Numbered from the stretch's first letter, positions 53,545 to 62,424 are shown. The stretch is DNA of 64,000 nucleotides from Chryseobacterium nepalense (GCF_023195755.1 NZ_CP096203.1:744001-808000); one strand, 5' to 3'. Program-made: numbers and translations. Notes: generated from the letters alone by a model not told the origin.

Positions 53545-54693
53545 TTAAAGCATTTTAAGATTATTCACCTCCAGTTCCGTAAGGATTCTCCAGTGACCTC
53601 TTTTGATGTTCTTTTTCGTAAGACCTGCAAACATCACTCTGTCCAGCGCTTCCACTTCATATCCTAATCTCTGGAAAATTCTTCTGATAACACGGTTCCA
53701 GCCGATATGAATCTCTATCCCGACTTCGTTTTTAGGTTTCCCTTCAATAAAAGAAATCTGATCAACCACTGCTACTCCCTCATCCAGACGAATTCCTTCA
53801 GCAATAAGCTTCATATCTTCATGCGTCAGTTTTTTATCTAACGTAACGTGATAGATCTTTTTCGCATCAAAAGACGGGTGCGTAAGCTTTTTGGTCATAT
53901 GTCCGTCATTCGTTAAAAGAATAACGCCTGTTGTGGAACGATCCAATCTTCCCACAGGAAATAAACGGTACGGCGAAGCATTGGCTACAAGATCCATCAC
54001 TGTTTTTCTGGCCTTATCATCTTTGGTTGTGGAAATATATCCTTTCGGTTTATTCAGAAGAACATACACCGGTTTTTCAGGAGTAATATTTTGTCCGTCA
54101 AAAACAACTTTATCAGTTTTCTGAACCTGATATCCCATTTCATTCACCACTTTTCCATTTACCTCAACAAGTCCTTGTGTAATAAGATCATCCGCTTCTC
54201 TTCGGCTGCATATTCCGGAATTGGCAATGTATTTATTCAGACGAATGGTATCTTTGTGAATATCCTTATCAATTTTCGTTAACCGTCTTTTTTGTACAAA
54301 AGATTTATTTTTATCCTCCCGGTTTTCTGTTCCCGGTCTTTTTCCGTATTTCAGGCTGCCTCTTTCGTATTTATCTCTGGTATCAAAATTATTGGGTCTG
54401 CTTCCTCCTCTTTTCGGGGCAGATTTACCGAAAGTTTTTTTTCCTTCTCCTGCACTGGTAATAAAGGGTTCCTGTTCAGTTTTTCCGTATTTTTTATCCA
54501 TTCGAGCCTGGTAACTGGTGTCACCGCTTCTCCTGGAATCTGAATTTCTCTCTCCTGCCTTCGGAAAAGACTTTTTAAAAGGTTTTGATTCTGAAGAATT
54601 TCCAGATCTGGAAGCACGAGAATTATCAGAATTTTTCTTGGTTGAAATTCTTGGTCTCTTTGGTCGTTCTGAATTATTATTATCTCTGCTCAT
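53545..54693 (-). CDS. rRNA pseudouridine synthase (RluB/RsuA-type) with long basic N-terminus
   Basis: 382 residues. About 145 residues of low-complexity Arg/Lys/Ser/Gly sequence precede an S4 RNA-binding domain (about 150-200: IRLNKYIANSGICSRREADD) and the RsuA/RluB catalytic domain, with FPVGRLDRSTTGVILLTNDG holding the catalytic Asp. It converts specific uridines in rRNA to pseudouridine. The extended basic leader is common in Bacteroidota and probably binds RNA. It is divergent from aroB. Confidence 0.93.
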   Translation of the reverse strand: MSRDNNNSERPKRPRISTKKNSDNSRASRSGNSSESKPFKKSFPKAGERNSDSRRSGDTSYQARMDKKYGKTEQEPFITSAGEGKKTFGKSAPKRGGSRPNNFDTRDKYERGSLKYGKRPGTENREDKNKSFVQKRRLTKIDKDIHKDTIRLNKYIANSGICSRREADDLITQGLVEVNGKVVNEMGYQVQKTDKVVFDGQNITPEKPVYVLLNKPKGYISTTKDDKARKTVMDLVANASPYRLFPVGRLDRSTTGVILLTNDGHMTKKLTHPSFDAKKIYHVTLDKKLTHEDMKLIAEGIRLDEGVAVVDQISFIEGKPKNEVGIEIHIGWNRVIRRIFQRLGYEVEALDRVMFAGLTKKNIKRGHWRILTELEVNNLKML

Positions 54694-54707
54694 TCTAAAA
54701 ATTTCTG

Positions 54708-54757
54708 CAAAGATAGTATATTTAATAACGAGTTAAAAATTAAGAATCATAACTTTG
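54708..54757. promoter_or_regulatory. Back-to-back -7 boxes between pseudouridine synthase and aroB
   Basis: TATCTTTG on the reverse strand (54708-54715), 14 bp before the pseudouridine synthase start, and TAACTTTG on the forward strand (54750-54757), 37 bp before aroB. Neither has a clear -33 TTG. Confidence 0.5.
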
Positions 54758-54794
54758 CATATCGTGATACGATAACATAAAAGAAAATCTGAAA

Positions 54795-55847
54795 ATGATA
54801 ACAATATTAAATGATAATTTTTCACAGCTCAACGATTTTTTAAGCACGAGATCATTCAGTAAAATTTTCATCCTGGTTGATGAGAATACGCATGAATATT
54901 GCCTTCCTGCTCTTTTAGGAAACCTGGAAACCGATCTGGCATTTGAAATTCTTGAGATAGAGCCGGGCGAAGAAATGAAAAATATTCAGACTGCCAATCA
55001 GCTTTGGGAAATTCTTACGGAAATGCAGGCAGACCGCAAGGCGCTTGTCATCAATCTTGGAGGTGGTGTAATTACAGATATGGGTGGCTTTGTTGCATCT
55101 ACCTATAAAAGAGGAGTTCCGTTTATCAATATTCCCACTACTCTTTTATCGATGTGTGATGCTTCCATCGGTGGAAAAACAGGAATTGACCTGATGCATT
55201 ATAAAAATATGGTGGGAACCTTTACTTTCCCGGAGCAAATTTTCGTTTATCCTAAATTTTTAGAAACACTCCCTTATAAAGAACTCCGAAGCGGTTTCGC
55301 GGAAATGCTGAAACACGGATTAATTGCTGATAAAAAGCACTGGGAAAATCTTATCAATATTTCTAAACTTGATGCTGATGCTGTTGTTCCTCACATTGAA
55401 ACATCAATGGAAATTAAGCAGGACGTTGTTCAGCAGGATTTTCAGGAGAAAAATATCCGTAAGACACTGAATTTCGGGCATACGATAGGACACGCTATAG
55501 AAAGTCTTTGCCTCAGCCAGGGAAATCCTGTTCTCCACGGGGAAGCTGTTGCCATGGGAATGATTACCGAAACCCACCTGTCCTTTTCGGAAGGGCTGAT
55601 CTCCGAAGAAGATTGTACCATTATTATTGAAAATATTCAGAAATATTATCCTTATCTGGATATCAGTGATTTTAAGGATGAAGATATCTTTGAGCTGCTG
55701 ATCAATGACAAAAAGAATACAGATAATAAAATCAATTTTTCATTAATTTCGGGAATCGGTTCATGCACTTTTGATTATCAGTGCAGCAAAAAAGGGATAG
55801 CTTCTTCAATTGAATTTTATAGAAAACTGAATGATGCATCAATGTAA
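54795..55847 (+). CDS. aroB: 3-dehydroquinate synthase
   Basis: 350 residues. NLGGGVITDMGGFVASTYKRG, IPTTLLSMCDASIGGKTGID and NFGHTIGHAIES (metal-binding His residues) are diagnostic. It catalyses the second step of the shikimate pathway using NAD+ and a divalent metal in the cytosol. It stands alone as a single-gene unit. Confidence 0.97.
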   Translation: MITILNDNFSQLNDFLSTRSFSKIFILVDENTHEYCLPALLGNLETDLAFEILEIEPGEEMKNIQTANQLWEILTEMQADRKALVINLGGGVITDMGGFVASTYKRGVPFINIPTTLLSMCDASIGGKTGIDLMHYKNMVGTFTFPEQIFVYPKFLETLPYKELRSGFAEMLKHGLIADKKHWENLINISKLDADAVVPHIETSMEIKQDVVQQDFQEKNIRKTLNFGHTIGHAIESLCLSQGNPVLHGEAVAMGMITETHLSFSEGLISEEDCTIIIENIQKYYPYLDISDFKDEDIFELLINDKKNTDNKINFSLISGIGSCTFDYQCSKKGIASSIEFYRKLNDASM

Positions 55848-55869
55848 TTTATTTAAAAAAATGCTGTTT

Positions 55870-56052
55870 TTGACAAAATTGTCAATTTAGATTATTTCTA
55901 AACATTTAGTGAAAATATTTTATAACTACTTAATTAACAATAAAATAAATAATTACATATTTTCATCAAAATGCCTTTTAATACTGACTTTTATCATGCT
56001 TTTATTTTTTGGCAAGCAATTTGAAAGATACTCCCCGTCAAATTAGTTTGAC
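55870..56052. promoter_or_regulatory. Two TTGAC/GTCAA inverted repeats upstream of the barrel gene
   Basis: TTGACAA-AA-TTGTCAA (55870-55885) and GTCAAA-TTAG-TTTGAC (56037-56052) share the core TTGAC/GTCAA. The second is 47 bp before the start codon. They could be operator sites for a regulator of the outer-membrane protein, or chance palindromes in AT-rich DNA. No TAnnTTTG box is apparent. Confidence 0.35.
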
Positions 56053-56099
56053 AGTAGTAAAATTTAAAATTAAAAAGTAAATTATCAAAAATTAAAGTT

Positions 56100-56744
56100 A
56101 TGAAAAAGTTAATTTTAGGAATAGCACTTACAGCTGGTTCATTGGCATTTGCCCAGACTACGACTACCACTTCTACTTCATCTGCTTCTCCTGTAGCATT
56201 TGGTGTTAAAGCAGGAATGAACGTTTCTTCTTTGACAAATGAATCAGGATTAGATGATCAAGGTTCTAAAATCGGTTTTAACGCTGGTGTTTTTGCTAAC
56301 ATTCCTGTAGCTACATCATTCAGCATCCAGCCGGAGGTTTTATACTCTCAATATGGAGATAAGTATGATCAGACTATTGCAGGAACACGTTATTCAAGTG
56401 CAAGACATTTAGACTATATTACTGTTCCGGTAATGTTCCAGTATAATATTATTCCAAATCTTTATTTAGAAGCAGGTCCTGAATTCGGTTTCTTGGTAAA
56501 TGCTAAGAATAAATTAAAGAATGAAACGGATAACAATACAATTAATGAATCTGGAGACTATAAAGACAGCTTAAATAAATTCAACTTCGGTATCGGTCTT
56601 GGTGCAGGATACTATTTCACAGATAATATTGGTATTACAGCGAGATACGTTGCAGGTCTTACTGATATTGCGAAAGACAGACCAAGTAACTCTGATGCAA
56701 TCAGAAACAATGTATTCCAAGTTGGTTTAGCTTTTAAATTCTAA
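56100..56744 (+). CDS. Outer-membrane beta-barrel protein (PorT/porin-like family)
   Basis: 214 residues. MKKLILGIALTAGSLAFAQ is a signal peptide, followed by a Thr/Ser-rich linker. The rest is an eight-strand barrel: FGVKAGMNVSSLTNESG, GFNAGVFANIPVATSFSIQPE, FNFGIGLGAGYYFTDNIGIT, ending with an aromatic C-terminus (FQVGLAFKF) as needed for outer-membrane insertion. Role unknown. Strong terminator behind it. Confidence 0.92.
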   Translation: MKKLILGIALTAGSLAFAQTTTTTSTSSASPVAFGVKAGMNVSSLTNESGLDDQGSKIGFNAGVFANIPVATSFSIQPEVLYSQYGDKYDQTIAGTRYSSARHLDYITVPVMFQYNIIPNLYLEAGPEFGFLVNAKNKLKNETDNNTINESGDYKDSLNKFNFGIGLGAGYYFTDNIGITARYVAGLTDIAKDRPSNSDAIRNNVFQVGLAFKF

Positions 56745-56766
56745 AACAATTTTGATTTCAATACTA

Positions 56767-56798
56767 AAAAGGTCAGGTTTCGAGAAACCTGACCTTTT
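56767..56798. terminator. Bidirectional terminator between barrel gene and purF
   Basis: A perfect 14-bp stem (AAAAGGTCAGGTTT / AAACCTGACCTTTT) with a CGAG loop and T-rich flank, between convergent genes. Confidence 0.92.
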
Positions 56799-56828
56799 GT
56801 TTTTTATTATTTATTAAGAAGTTAGTTA

Positions 56829-58328
56829 TTAATTAAATAATTCCACTTCTTCTCCTTTACCTACAGGATATTGTTCTGTAAAACATCCGAAACAGTGATT
56901 GGCAGAACCAAGAATTTCTTTCAGGTTTTCAACACTTAAAAATTCAAGTGAATCTACACCCAGATAATCTCTGAGTTCAGCAGTTGTCATATTTGCTGAA
57001 ATCAGGTCATCTTTTGAAGGGGTATCGATTCCTAAATAACAAGGAGCAATAATTGGCGGAGAAACACTTCTGAAGTGTATTTCCTTCACCCCGGCATCTT
57101 TTAAGATCTTAACCAGTCTCTTGGAAGTAGTACCACGAACGATAGAGTCATCAATGATCACTACTCTTTTGTCTTTAATCTCTGAAATAATAGGATTGAG
57201 TTTAAGGTTTACCACTCTTTCTCTCATTTCCTGAGTAGGAACGATAAAACTTCTTCCGATATACCTGTTCTTAATTAAAACAGGACGGAAAGGAATCCCT
57301 GAAGCTTTAGCAAAACCAATAGCAGCCGGAACTCCGGAATCCGGAACTCCAATAACAACATCTGCTTCTACCGGAGCCTGATGCCAGATCTTCTCTCCTG
57401 ATTTTTCCCTGATTTCGTATACGTTTATATTTTCTAATGAAGAATCCGGTCTTGCAAAGTAAATATATTCAAATGAACAGATTCTCTGTTTTCCTTTTTC
57501 TTCATCAGCCATATAAGAATGAAGTTTTCCGGGTTCGTTTTCATTGGTATAAACGATTTCTCCAGGTAGAATATCACGAACATACTGAGCACCTACTGCA
57601 TCCAATGCCACAGATTCTGATGCAACAACATAGGATTTTTCATCTATTGCTCCCAACACAAGAGGTCTGATCCCGTTGAAATCTCTGAAAGCAAAGAATT
57701 TATTTCTTGTCATCCCGACAACAGAATATGCACCTTCTATTTTTTCCATGGTCACTTTAATAGCTCCACGAAGTCCGAGATCAAGGTTTTTCTGAATAAG
57801 CCTAAGGATTACCTCAGAATCTGAAGTTGCCCTGAAAACGACACCTTCTGCCTCCAGCTCCGCCTTCAGTTCCTTTGCATTGGTAAGGTTACCATTATGC
57901 GCAATGGAAAGAATAATCTGATCATATTCATTCTTTGCAAAAAAAGGCTGGAAATTATATTTTTTCTTATCTCCTGCAGTCGTGTAGCGGGTATGCCCGA
58001 TTGCAGAATTTCCCATAAAAGTTTCCGGATCCGGGATTTCTTTATAAACGTCCAAAACCAGTCCCTCATCTTTCATGTTGGTGATTCTCCCGTTCTTCAA
58101 AACAGAAATACCACAAGCTTCCTGGCCTCTGTGCTGCAATGCAAAAAGACCGAACTGCGAAAGCGAAAACGTATCGAGGTCATTATCAGAATACATCCCG
58201 AAGATCCCGCACTCCTCATTAGGAGCATCCAGTCTTTCTTCTTCCTGCGTCCTGAAAAGATTTCTTCCGTAGGTCTGGGTTTCAAACTGCTTTAAATATT
58301 CACTTTTATGAATGTCTAAACTTTTCAT
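56829..58328 (-). CDS. purF: Amidophosphoribosyltransferase
   Basis: 499 residues, first committed enzyme of purine synthesis. The glutaminase nucleophile is C40 in APNEECGIFGMYSD, so about 39 residues must be removed as a propeptide. GHTRYTTAG and RPLVLGAID follow. The phosphoribosyl site is VVIIDDSIVRGTTSKRLVKI. CFGCF and the conserved later cysteines suggest the iron-sulfur type. purC lies upstream, 103 bp away, so they may be transcribed together. Confidence 0.97.
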   Translation of the reverse strand: MKSLDIHKSEYLKQFETQTYGRNLFRTQEEERLDAPNEECGIFGMYSDNDLDTFSLSQFGLFALQHRGQEACGISVLKNGRITNMKDEGLVLDVYKEIPDPETFMGNSAIGHTRYTTAGDKKKYNFQPFFAKNEYDQIILSIAHNGNLTNAKELKAELEAEGVVFRATSDSEVILRLIQKNLDLGLRGAIKVTMEKIEGAYSVVGMTRNKFFAFRDFNGIRPLVLGAIDEKSYVVASESVALDAVGAQYVRDILPGEIVYTNENEPGKLHSYMADEEKGKQRICSFEYIYFARPDSSLENINVYEIREKSGEKIWHQAPVEADVVIGVPDSGVPAAIGFAKASGIPFRPVLIKNRYIGRSFIVPTQEMRERVVNLKLNPIISEIKDKRVVIIDDSIVRGTTSKRLVKILKDAGVKEIHFRSVSPPIIAPCYLGIDTPSKDDLISANMTTAELRDYLGVDSLEFLSVENLKEILGSANHCFGCFTEQYPVGKGEEVELFN

Positions 58329-58431
58329 TTCTATTTTTTCTAATCTAGATTGTATTAGGTAGATCTTTTAATTAGATGAAAAATTAAATATTATGTTAAA
58401 TAAAAAACTTACATCTCATTAGTTCCTGGAA

Positions 58432-59151
58432 TTATTTACCCAGAGCTTCTTTCAGCCTGTTGTAGATCTCAACGTATGCTTCGGTAACTTCTCCAAGATC
58501 TCTTCTGAATCTGTCTTTATCCAGTTTCTTCATGGTATCTTTGTCCCAAAGTCTGCAAGTATCCGGGGAAATTTCATCTGCTAAAATGATTTCACCATCT
58601 GAAGTTTTTCCTAATTCGATTTTAAAATCAACCAGGATTATATTCATTTTGTCGAAAAGATCGATCAGGATATCGTTAATATCTGAAGTGAGCTCATACA
58701 TTTCGTCAAGTTCTTCATACGTTGCAGCTCCTAAGAAAACTGCGTGGTGATCATTGATAAGCGGATCTCCCAACTCGTCTTTTTTGTAACAGATATCGAA
58801 AATAGTAACCGGAGACTTGATTCCTTCTTCTACTCCCAGTCTTTGAGCCATACTTCCTGCAGAATAGTTTCTTACCACCATTTCGAGAGGAATAATAGAT
58901 ACTTTTCTTACGAGCTGCTCTCTTTCGTTCAGTTGTTTTATAAAATGAGTTTTGATTCCTTTTTCATTCAGGTATTCAAAGATAAGCGTAGTGATTGCGT
59001 TGTTCATTTCTCCTTTCAGGTCTACAGAACCTCTTTTCTGAGCGTTGAATGCAGTAGCATCGTCTTTGAAACGCACAATTACCTGGTCAGGATTATCGGT
59101 AGCAAATACCTGTTTTGCTTTACCTTCGTACAACATTTCTAACTTTTCCAT
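58432..59151 (-). CDS. purC: Phosphoribosylaminoimidazole-succinocarboxamide synthase
   Basis: 239 residues. [46 protein letters not shown] and [16 protein letters not shown] are the conserved SAICAR-synthetase motifs, including the Asp/Glu metal site. It adds aspartate to CAIR using ATP. It comes 36 bp after the DUF3307 gene on the same strand, before purF. Confidence 0.97.
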   Translation of the reverse strand: MEKLEMLYEGKAKQVFATDNPDQVIVRFKDDATAFNAQKRGSVDLKGEMNNAITTLIFEYLNEKGIKTHFIKQLNEREQLVRKVSIIPLEMVVRNYSAGSMAQRLGVEEGIKSPVTIFDICYKKDELGDPLINDHHAVFLGAATYEELDEMYELTSDINDILIDLFDKMNIILVDFKIELGKTSDGEIILADEISPDTCRLWDKDTMKKLDKDRFRRDLGEVTEAYVEIYNRLKEALGK

Positions 59152-59187
59152 TTTCTAAAATTACTTTTTATTAGATTTATATTATAT

Positions 59188-59883
59188 TTATTTAATTAAA
59201 ATTCCTGTTAAAACTGCCAGTCCAAAACTTAAAAGCGTTCCGATCAGTACATACTCGGTTAACTTTCTCTGTTTTGCCTGGGCAAGGTCGCTAAATCTGA
59301 AAACAGACTTTGCAGCCACCATAAAACCTACCCCTTCCCAATGATTCACTACAATAAAAGTGAAAACTAATAAACGTTCCAAAATCCCAATATATTTCCC
59401 TGCACTCGATAAAGATTCGGTTTGTATATTGTTGGTTGTCTCCGGAACTGGCGTCCATGAAGACAATAATATTTTAATAAAAATCGAAGCGGGCGCTGTT
59501 AAAAACAAGGCTGCCATTACAATTTTTAACAATTCCTGATTTTGAAGAAATTCAAAATTAAATTCATTAAAGTAAAAAGAAACTCCTGCGATCACCAAAA
59601 CATGGAAAGCCTGATCGATGAAAAACCAGTTCTTCTTATTTTTATAAGTTTGAAAACTGAGTTTACATGCATCAATAATAAAATGCGAAACACCTATCAA
59701 AATAGCGACCCACCAAAGCTGTAAATCCCAAAGGAAAATAAAGCTTAAAACCGTGTGAATCAAAACGTGAATATACAGATATACGCTTTTCAGTTTTTTG
59801 CTCTCTTTGTCTGCAACCCATGAATCCGGCTGAAGAATAAAATCTCCGAGTAAATGCGCCAATATGAGTTTAATAAAAATCAT
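59188..59883 (-). CDS. DUF3307 membrane protein
   Basis: 231 residues, six or so transmembrane helices. LILAHLLGDFILQPDSWV and HVLIHTVLSF near the N-terminus and SHFIIDACKLSF are the DUF3307 hallmarks, with conserved His and Asp in helices (possible active site or ion path). It starts 2 bp after the satD-like stop, so they are one unit; the two families co-occur often. Function unknown; I would treat the pair as one system. Confidence 0.92.
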   Translation of the reverse strand: MIFIKLILAHLLGDFILQPDSWVADKESKKLKSVYLYIHVLIHTVLSFIFLWDLQLWWVAILIGVSHFIIDACKLSFQTYKNKKNWFFIDQAFHVLVIAGVSFYFNEFNFEFLQNQELLKIVMAALFLTAPASIFIKILLSSWTPVPETTNNIQTESLSSAGKYIGILERLLVFTFIVVNHWEGVGFMVAAKSVFRFSDLAQAKQRKLTEYVLIGTLLSFGLAVLTGILIK

Positions 59884-59885
59884 GT

Positions 59886-60491
59886 TTAGAGTTCCGAAAT
59901 TTTCTTTCTGAAATATTGATTGGTTTCTACAATTAATTCGTAATTGGCACGCTTCAGTCTCTGGCTTACCGAGGACTGTGAGATGGCAAATTTCTTGGCA
60001 AGATCTTCCTGTGTGATTTCTTTATTCATAATCATTTCATGAATAATTTCAGCAGTGGCCATCGTCCAGTTGTCGAAATCTTTTGAAGACCATTTGAGCA
60101 GAATATTAAGATCCCTGTCTACAGAGTCGTTGGAAGTTTTAACGGAAACAGTATGTCCGTCGTTTTTAAGATCATTGAGTAATCTCCCTGAATGAACGTA
60201 AGCGGTTCCGTTAGATTCCGTGATTTTATCTGAAGAGAAATTTTCTTCGCCAATACCTATGGCAATTCGTACGTCTAAATTTTCCTGACTTTTAATGAGT
60301 GATTTTATCGCTAAAAAACGCCAGAATACATCGTCGATATTACATTTGAACTGAAATTCGTCACCTCTGTAAATTTCCCATGTCTGGGGAGCGCTTCCCC
60401 AATTTTCGAGAAGATTTTTAAGTCTGGTAATCCAAACTTCTGTATCCGCCTGTTGTGAATTAATAATATCTCCGGTAATGACCGCTATCAT
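59886..60491 (-). CDS. SatD-family protein: GGDEF/cyclase-like domain plus winged HTH
   Basis: 201 residues. The N-terminal domain (about 1-140) begins MIAVITGDIINSQ and holds YRGDEFQFKC (R42-F46) and VRIAIGIGEEN, an order reminiscent of GGDEF and nucleotide-cyclase palm domains (D8 and D44/E45 as possible metal ligands). The C-terminal part (about 150-200: ITQEDLAKKFAISQSSVSQR) is a helix-turn-helix. SatD is a known family name, but its biochemistry is not settled; ligand or nucleotide sensing by the palm domain is my inference. The -7 box is 4 nt from the start codon. Confidence 0.85.
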   Translation of the reverse strand: MIAVITGDIINSQQADTEVWITRLKNLLENWGSAPQTWEIYRGDEFQFKCNIDDVFWRFLAIKSLIKSQENLDVRIAIGIGEENFSSDKITESNGTAYVHSGRLLNDLKNDGHTVSVKTSNDSVDRDLNILLKWSSKDFDNWTMATAEIIHEMIMNKEITQEDLAKKFAISQSSVSQRLKRANYELIVETNQYFRKKISEL

Positions 60492-60495
60492 TCTG

Positions 60496-60577
60496 CAAAT
60501 ATAAGCATAATTACTTATAAATAAAAAATATAAGCCGATTGACTTATAGATATTGCATATTGCTCCATCTGCTTATA
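60496..60577 (-). promoter_or_regulatory. satD promoter with operator-like sites at a 29-bp period
   Basis: TATATTTG on the reverse strand (60496-60503) is the -7 box. Upstream, TAAG-N8-CTTA occurs twice: 60502-60517 and 60531-60546, both in the wider form ATATAAGC...ACTTATA. A third CTTATA at 60572-60577 continues the same 29-bp step (60514, 60543, 60572). The first site overlaps the -7 box, so binding would repress. SatD itself has an HTH and is the first candidate binder. Confidence 0.65.
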
Positions 60578-60600
60578 TCGATTTTATATGGTTGTCTGCT

Positions 60601-60760
60601 ACTTTATGCCGCCCGGCAATGGTACAGACGAATACCCTAGCCTTGATTGCAGCGGCATCCTTTTGGGGTGCGGCCGGAGCCAAGCGGAGGCCGTAACCCA
60701 AAAGATACAGCGGAAAGCAAGATTTAGCTCCTGAAAAAATAAATACACCCACGGCAGAAA
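60601..60760 (+). other. GC-rich structured element, candidate ncRNA
   Basis: This stretch is far richer in GC than its neighbours. It can form a long hairpin: CTTTTGGG (60660-60667) with CCCAAAAG (60697-60704), continued by CGGCC (60671-60675) with GGCCG (60689-60693). It is flanked by GCAGCGGCATCC and GATACAGCGGAAAGC. From memory, similar blocks occur in other flavobacteria and could correspond to the Flavo-1 RNA motif, but I cannot verify this. The strand is guessed. A 67-codon frame on the reverse strand is not convincing as a protein. Confidence 0.5.
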
Positions 60761-60806
60761 TTCCAGGCTGTGCCATTCATTTTTAATGCATGCTTATGAT
60801 CCGTCA

Positions 60807-60912
60807 AACTCCTGCGCAGGAGTTCACCAACTCTTGCTTAGGAGTTGAGCAACTTGTGCTTAGGTTTTTGTCAACTCCTGCGCATGAGTTGAAAAACTTG
60901 CAAGTAAAATGT
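60807..60912. repeat. Five tandem palindromes at an exact 22-bp period
   Basis: 18-bp units start at 60807, 60829, 60851, 60873 and 60895. Unit 1, AACTCCTGCGCAGGAGTT, is a perfect palindrome; unit 4 differs at one position; units 2 and 3 are degenerate; unit 5 (AACTTGCAAGT) keeps a short palindrome. Spacers are 4 nt (CACC, GAGC, TGTC, GAAA). 22 bp is about two helical turns, so all centres face the same side of the DNA. It lies about 100 bp downstream of the APC permease stop, with no gene of its own. Confidence 0.85.
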
Positions 60913-61011
60913 TGTTTTTGGATGTTAACTTTACCTATTTATCTCTGAAAACAAATGTTAAAATAACACTTAGTAAAGGATGATTTACTCCATATCTGGA
61001 ATCGTGACGGA

Positions 61012-62424
61012 TTACGGCCGCGGATTTTTCCTATTGATAAAATAGTACACCGGAAGTCCAAGCAACACCAAAACGAAGCCAGGCCAGGTGTACTGCTGCT
61101 TGTAGATCAGCAGTAAAATGCAGAAGACAGTACCTATTAACAAATAGATAACAGGCGTAACAGGATACAGCCATGTTTTATAAGGCCTTTCCAGCTCAGG
61201 TTTTTTAAATCTCAGATAAATGACCCCGAAAACGGTAATCATGTAGAATAATACAATAACAAAAGAAATCATATCCAGAAGATTTCCGTATTGACCGCTA
61301 AGACATAATATCGAAGCCCAGATTCCCTGCATCCATAATGCATTTTCAGGAACTGCATTTTTGTTATTTTTTTCTGCCTGCCTGAAGAACATTCCATCTT
61401 TGGCCATGGTCTGAAAAACCCTTGCTCCGGCAAGAATCAACCCGTTGTTGCATCCGAAAGTGGAAACCATAACAAGAACTGCAATAATAACAGTTCCTGC
61501 ACTTCCGAAAATAAAATGGGAGGCTGCCACCGCTACCCTGTCGTTTTCTGCAAATGCGATGGAATCTCTGTCGAGAGCATTAAGGTAAACATAGTTCACG
61601 GCAATGTATAATATCATAACCGCTGTTGTTCCGTAGATCATTGATTTAACAACATTTTTCTTAGGATTTTCAATTTCACCCGATACAAACGTTACACTTT
61701 CCCAGGCTACGGAACTGAATACAGAACCTACCATCGCTGCGGCAATTCCTCCAAGGAGGGTCATCCCGCCAATGGGTTCCCAGCCTTCTTTTAAGAAATT
61801 TCCGAACCGGTCTTTGGTAAGATTGTTAAAAGCATCATATCCGAAGCTGAAATTTTCGGCAAGATGGGATACGTCAACCAGAATAAATCCTGCCGCAATT
61901 AATCCCAACAAGGCAATGATTTTTGATCCTGTAAAAATATTCTGCAATAGCTTTCCACTTTCCATGCCTCTTGTATTGATGTAAGTAAGCAAAAGGATAA
62001 TGGCGATGGCAAGCATCTGAATCCACGTAATTTTAAATTCACCACTCTGGAAAATAGGTGCTGCATCATTAAGAGAAGGAATCAGGTAAGCCGTAAATTT
62101 TCCGAATGCCATCGCTACAGCAGCAATCGTTCCTGTTTGGATCACCGTAAAAAGGCCCCATCCGTAAAGGAAACCCATTCTTTTACCGAAGATTTCTTTC
62201 AGGTAAGTGTATTGTCCGCCTGCTTTTGGAAATAAAGCCGAAAGTTCGCCGTAGCTTATCGCTGCAGCTACTGTCATGATTCCTGTGATGACCCAAACGA
62301 TAATCAGCCAGAAGCCTGAACCAAGATTACGCATCATATCTGCGGTTACAATGAAAATTCCGCTTCCGATCATCGACCCCATTACCAACATGATGGCGTC
62401 CCAAAGTTTTAGTTTTTTCTGCAT
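61012..62424 (-). CDS. APC superfamily amino-acid permease
   Basis: 470 residues, about twelve transmembrane helices. LWDAIMLVMGSMIGSGIFIV is the conserved unwound helix 1 of APC transporters; YGELSALFPKAGGQYTYLKE is the helix 2-3 region. It imports or exchanges amino acids at the inner membrane; the substrate is not predictable, though the length fits the LAT/cationic subgroups. It is a single gene between two repeat-filled gaps. Confidence 0.94.
   Translation of the reverse strand: MQKKLKLWDAIMLVMGSMIGSGIFIVTADMMRNLGSGFWLIIVWVITGIMTVAAAISYGELSALFPKAGGQYTYLKEIFGKRMGFLYGWGLFTVIQTGTIAAVAMAFGKFTAYLIPSLNDAAPIFQSGEFKITWIQMLAIAIILLLTYINTRGMESGKLLQNIFTGSKIIALLGLIAAGFILVDVSHLAENFSFGYDAFNNLTKDRFGNFLKEGWEPIGGMTLLGGIAAAMVGSVFSSVAWESVTFVSGEIENPKKNVVKSMIYGTTAVMILYIAVNYVYLNALDRDSIAFAENDRVAVAASHFIFGSAGTVIIAVLVMVSTFGCNNGLILAGARVFQTMAKDGMFFRQAEKNNKNAVPENALWMQGIWASILCLSGQYGNLLDMISFVIVLFYMITVFGVIYLRFKKPELERPYKTWLYPVTPVIYLLIGTVFCILLLIYKQQYTWPGFVLVLLGLPVYYFINRKNPRP

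Noticed and set aside
60573..60776. A 67-codon reverse-strand frame in the GC-rich element
   Set aside because: The frame results from high GC and hairpin symmetry. Composition and folding fit an RNA or repeat better than a protein.
60807..60912. CRISPR array
   Set aside because: The units are palindromes with 4-nt spacers and a 22-bp period; there are no unique 30-nt spacers and no cas genes.
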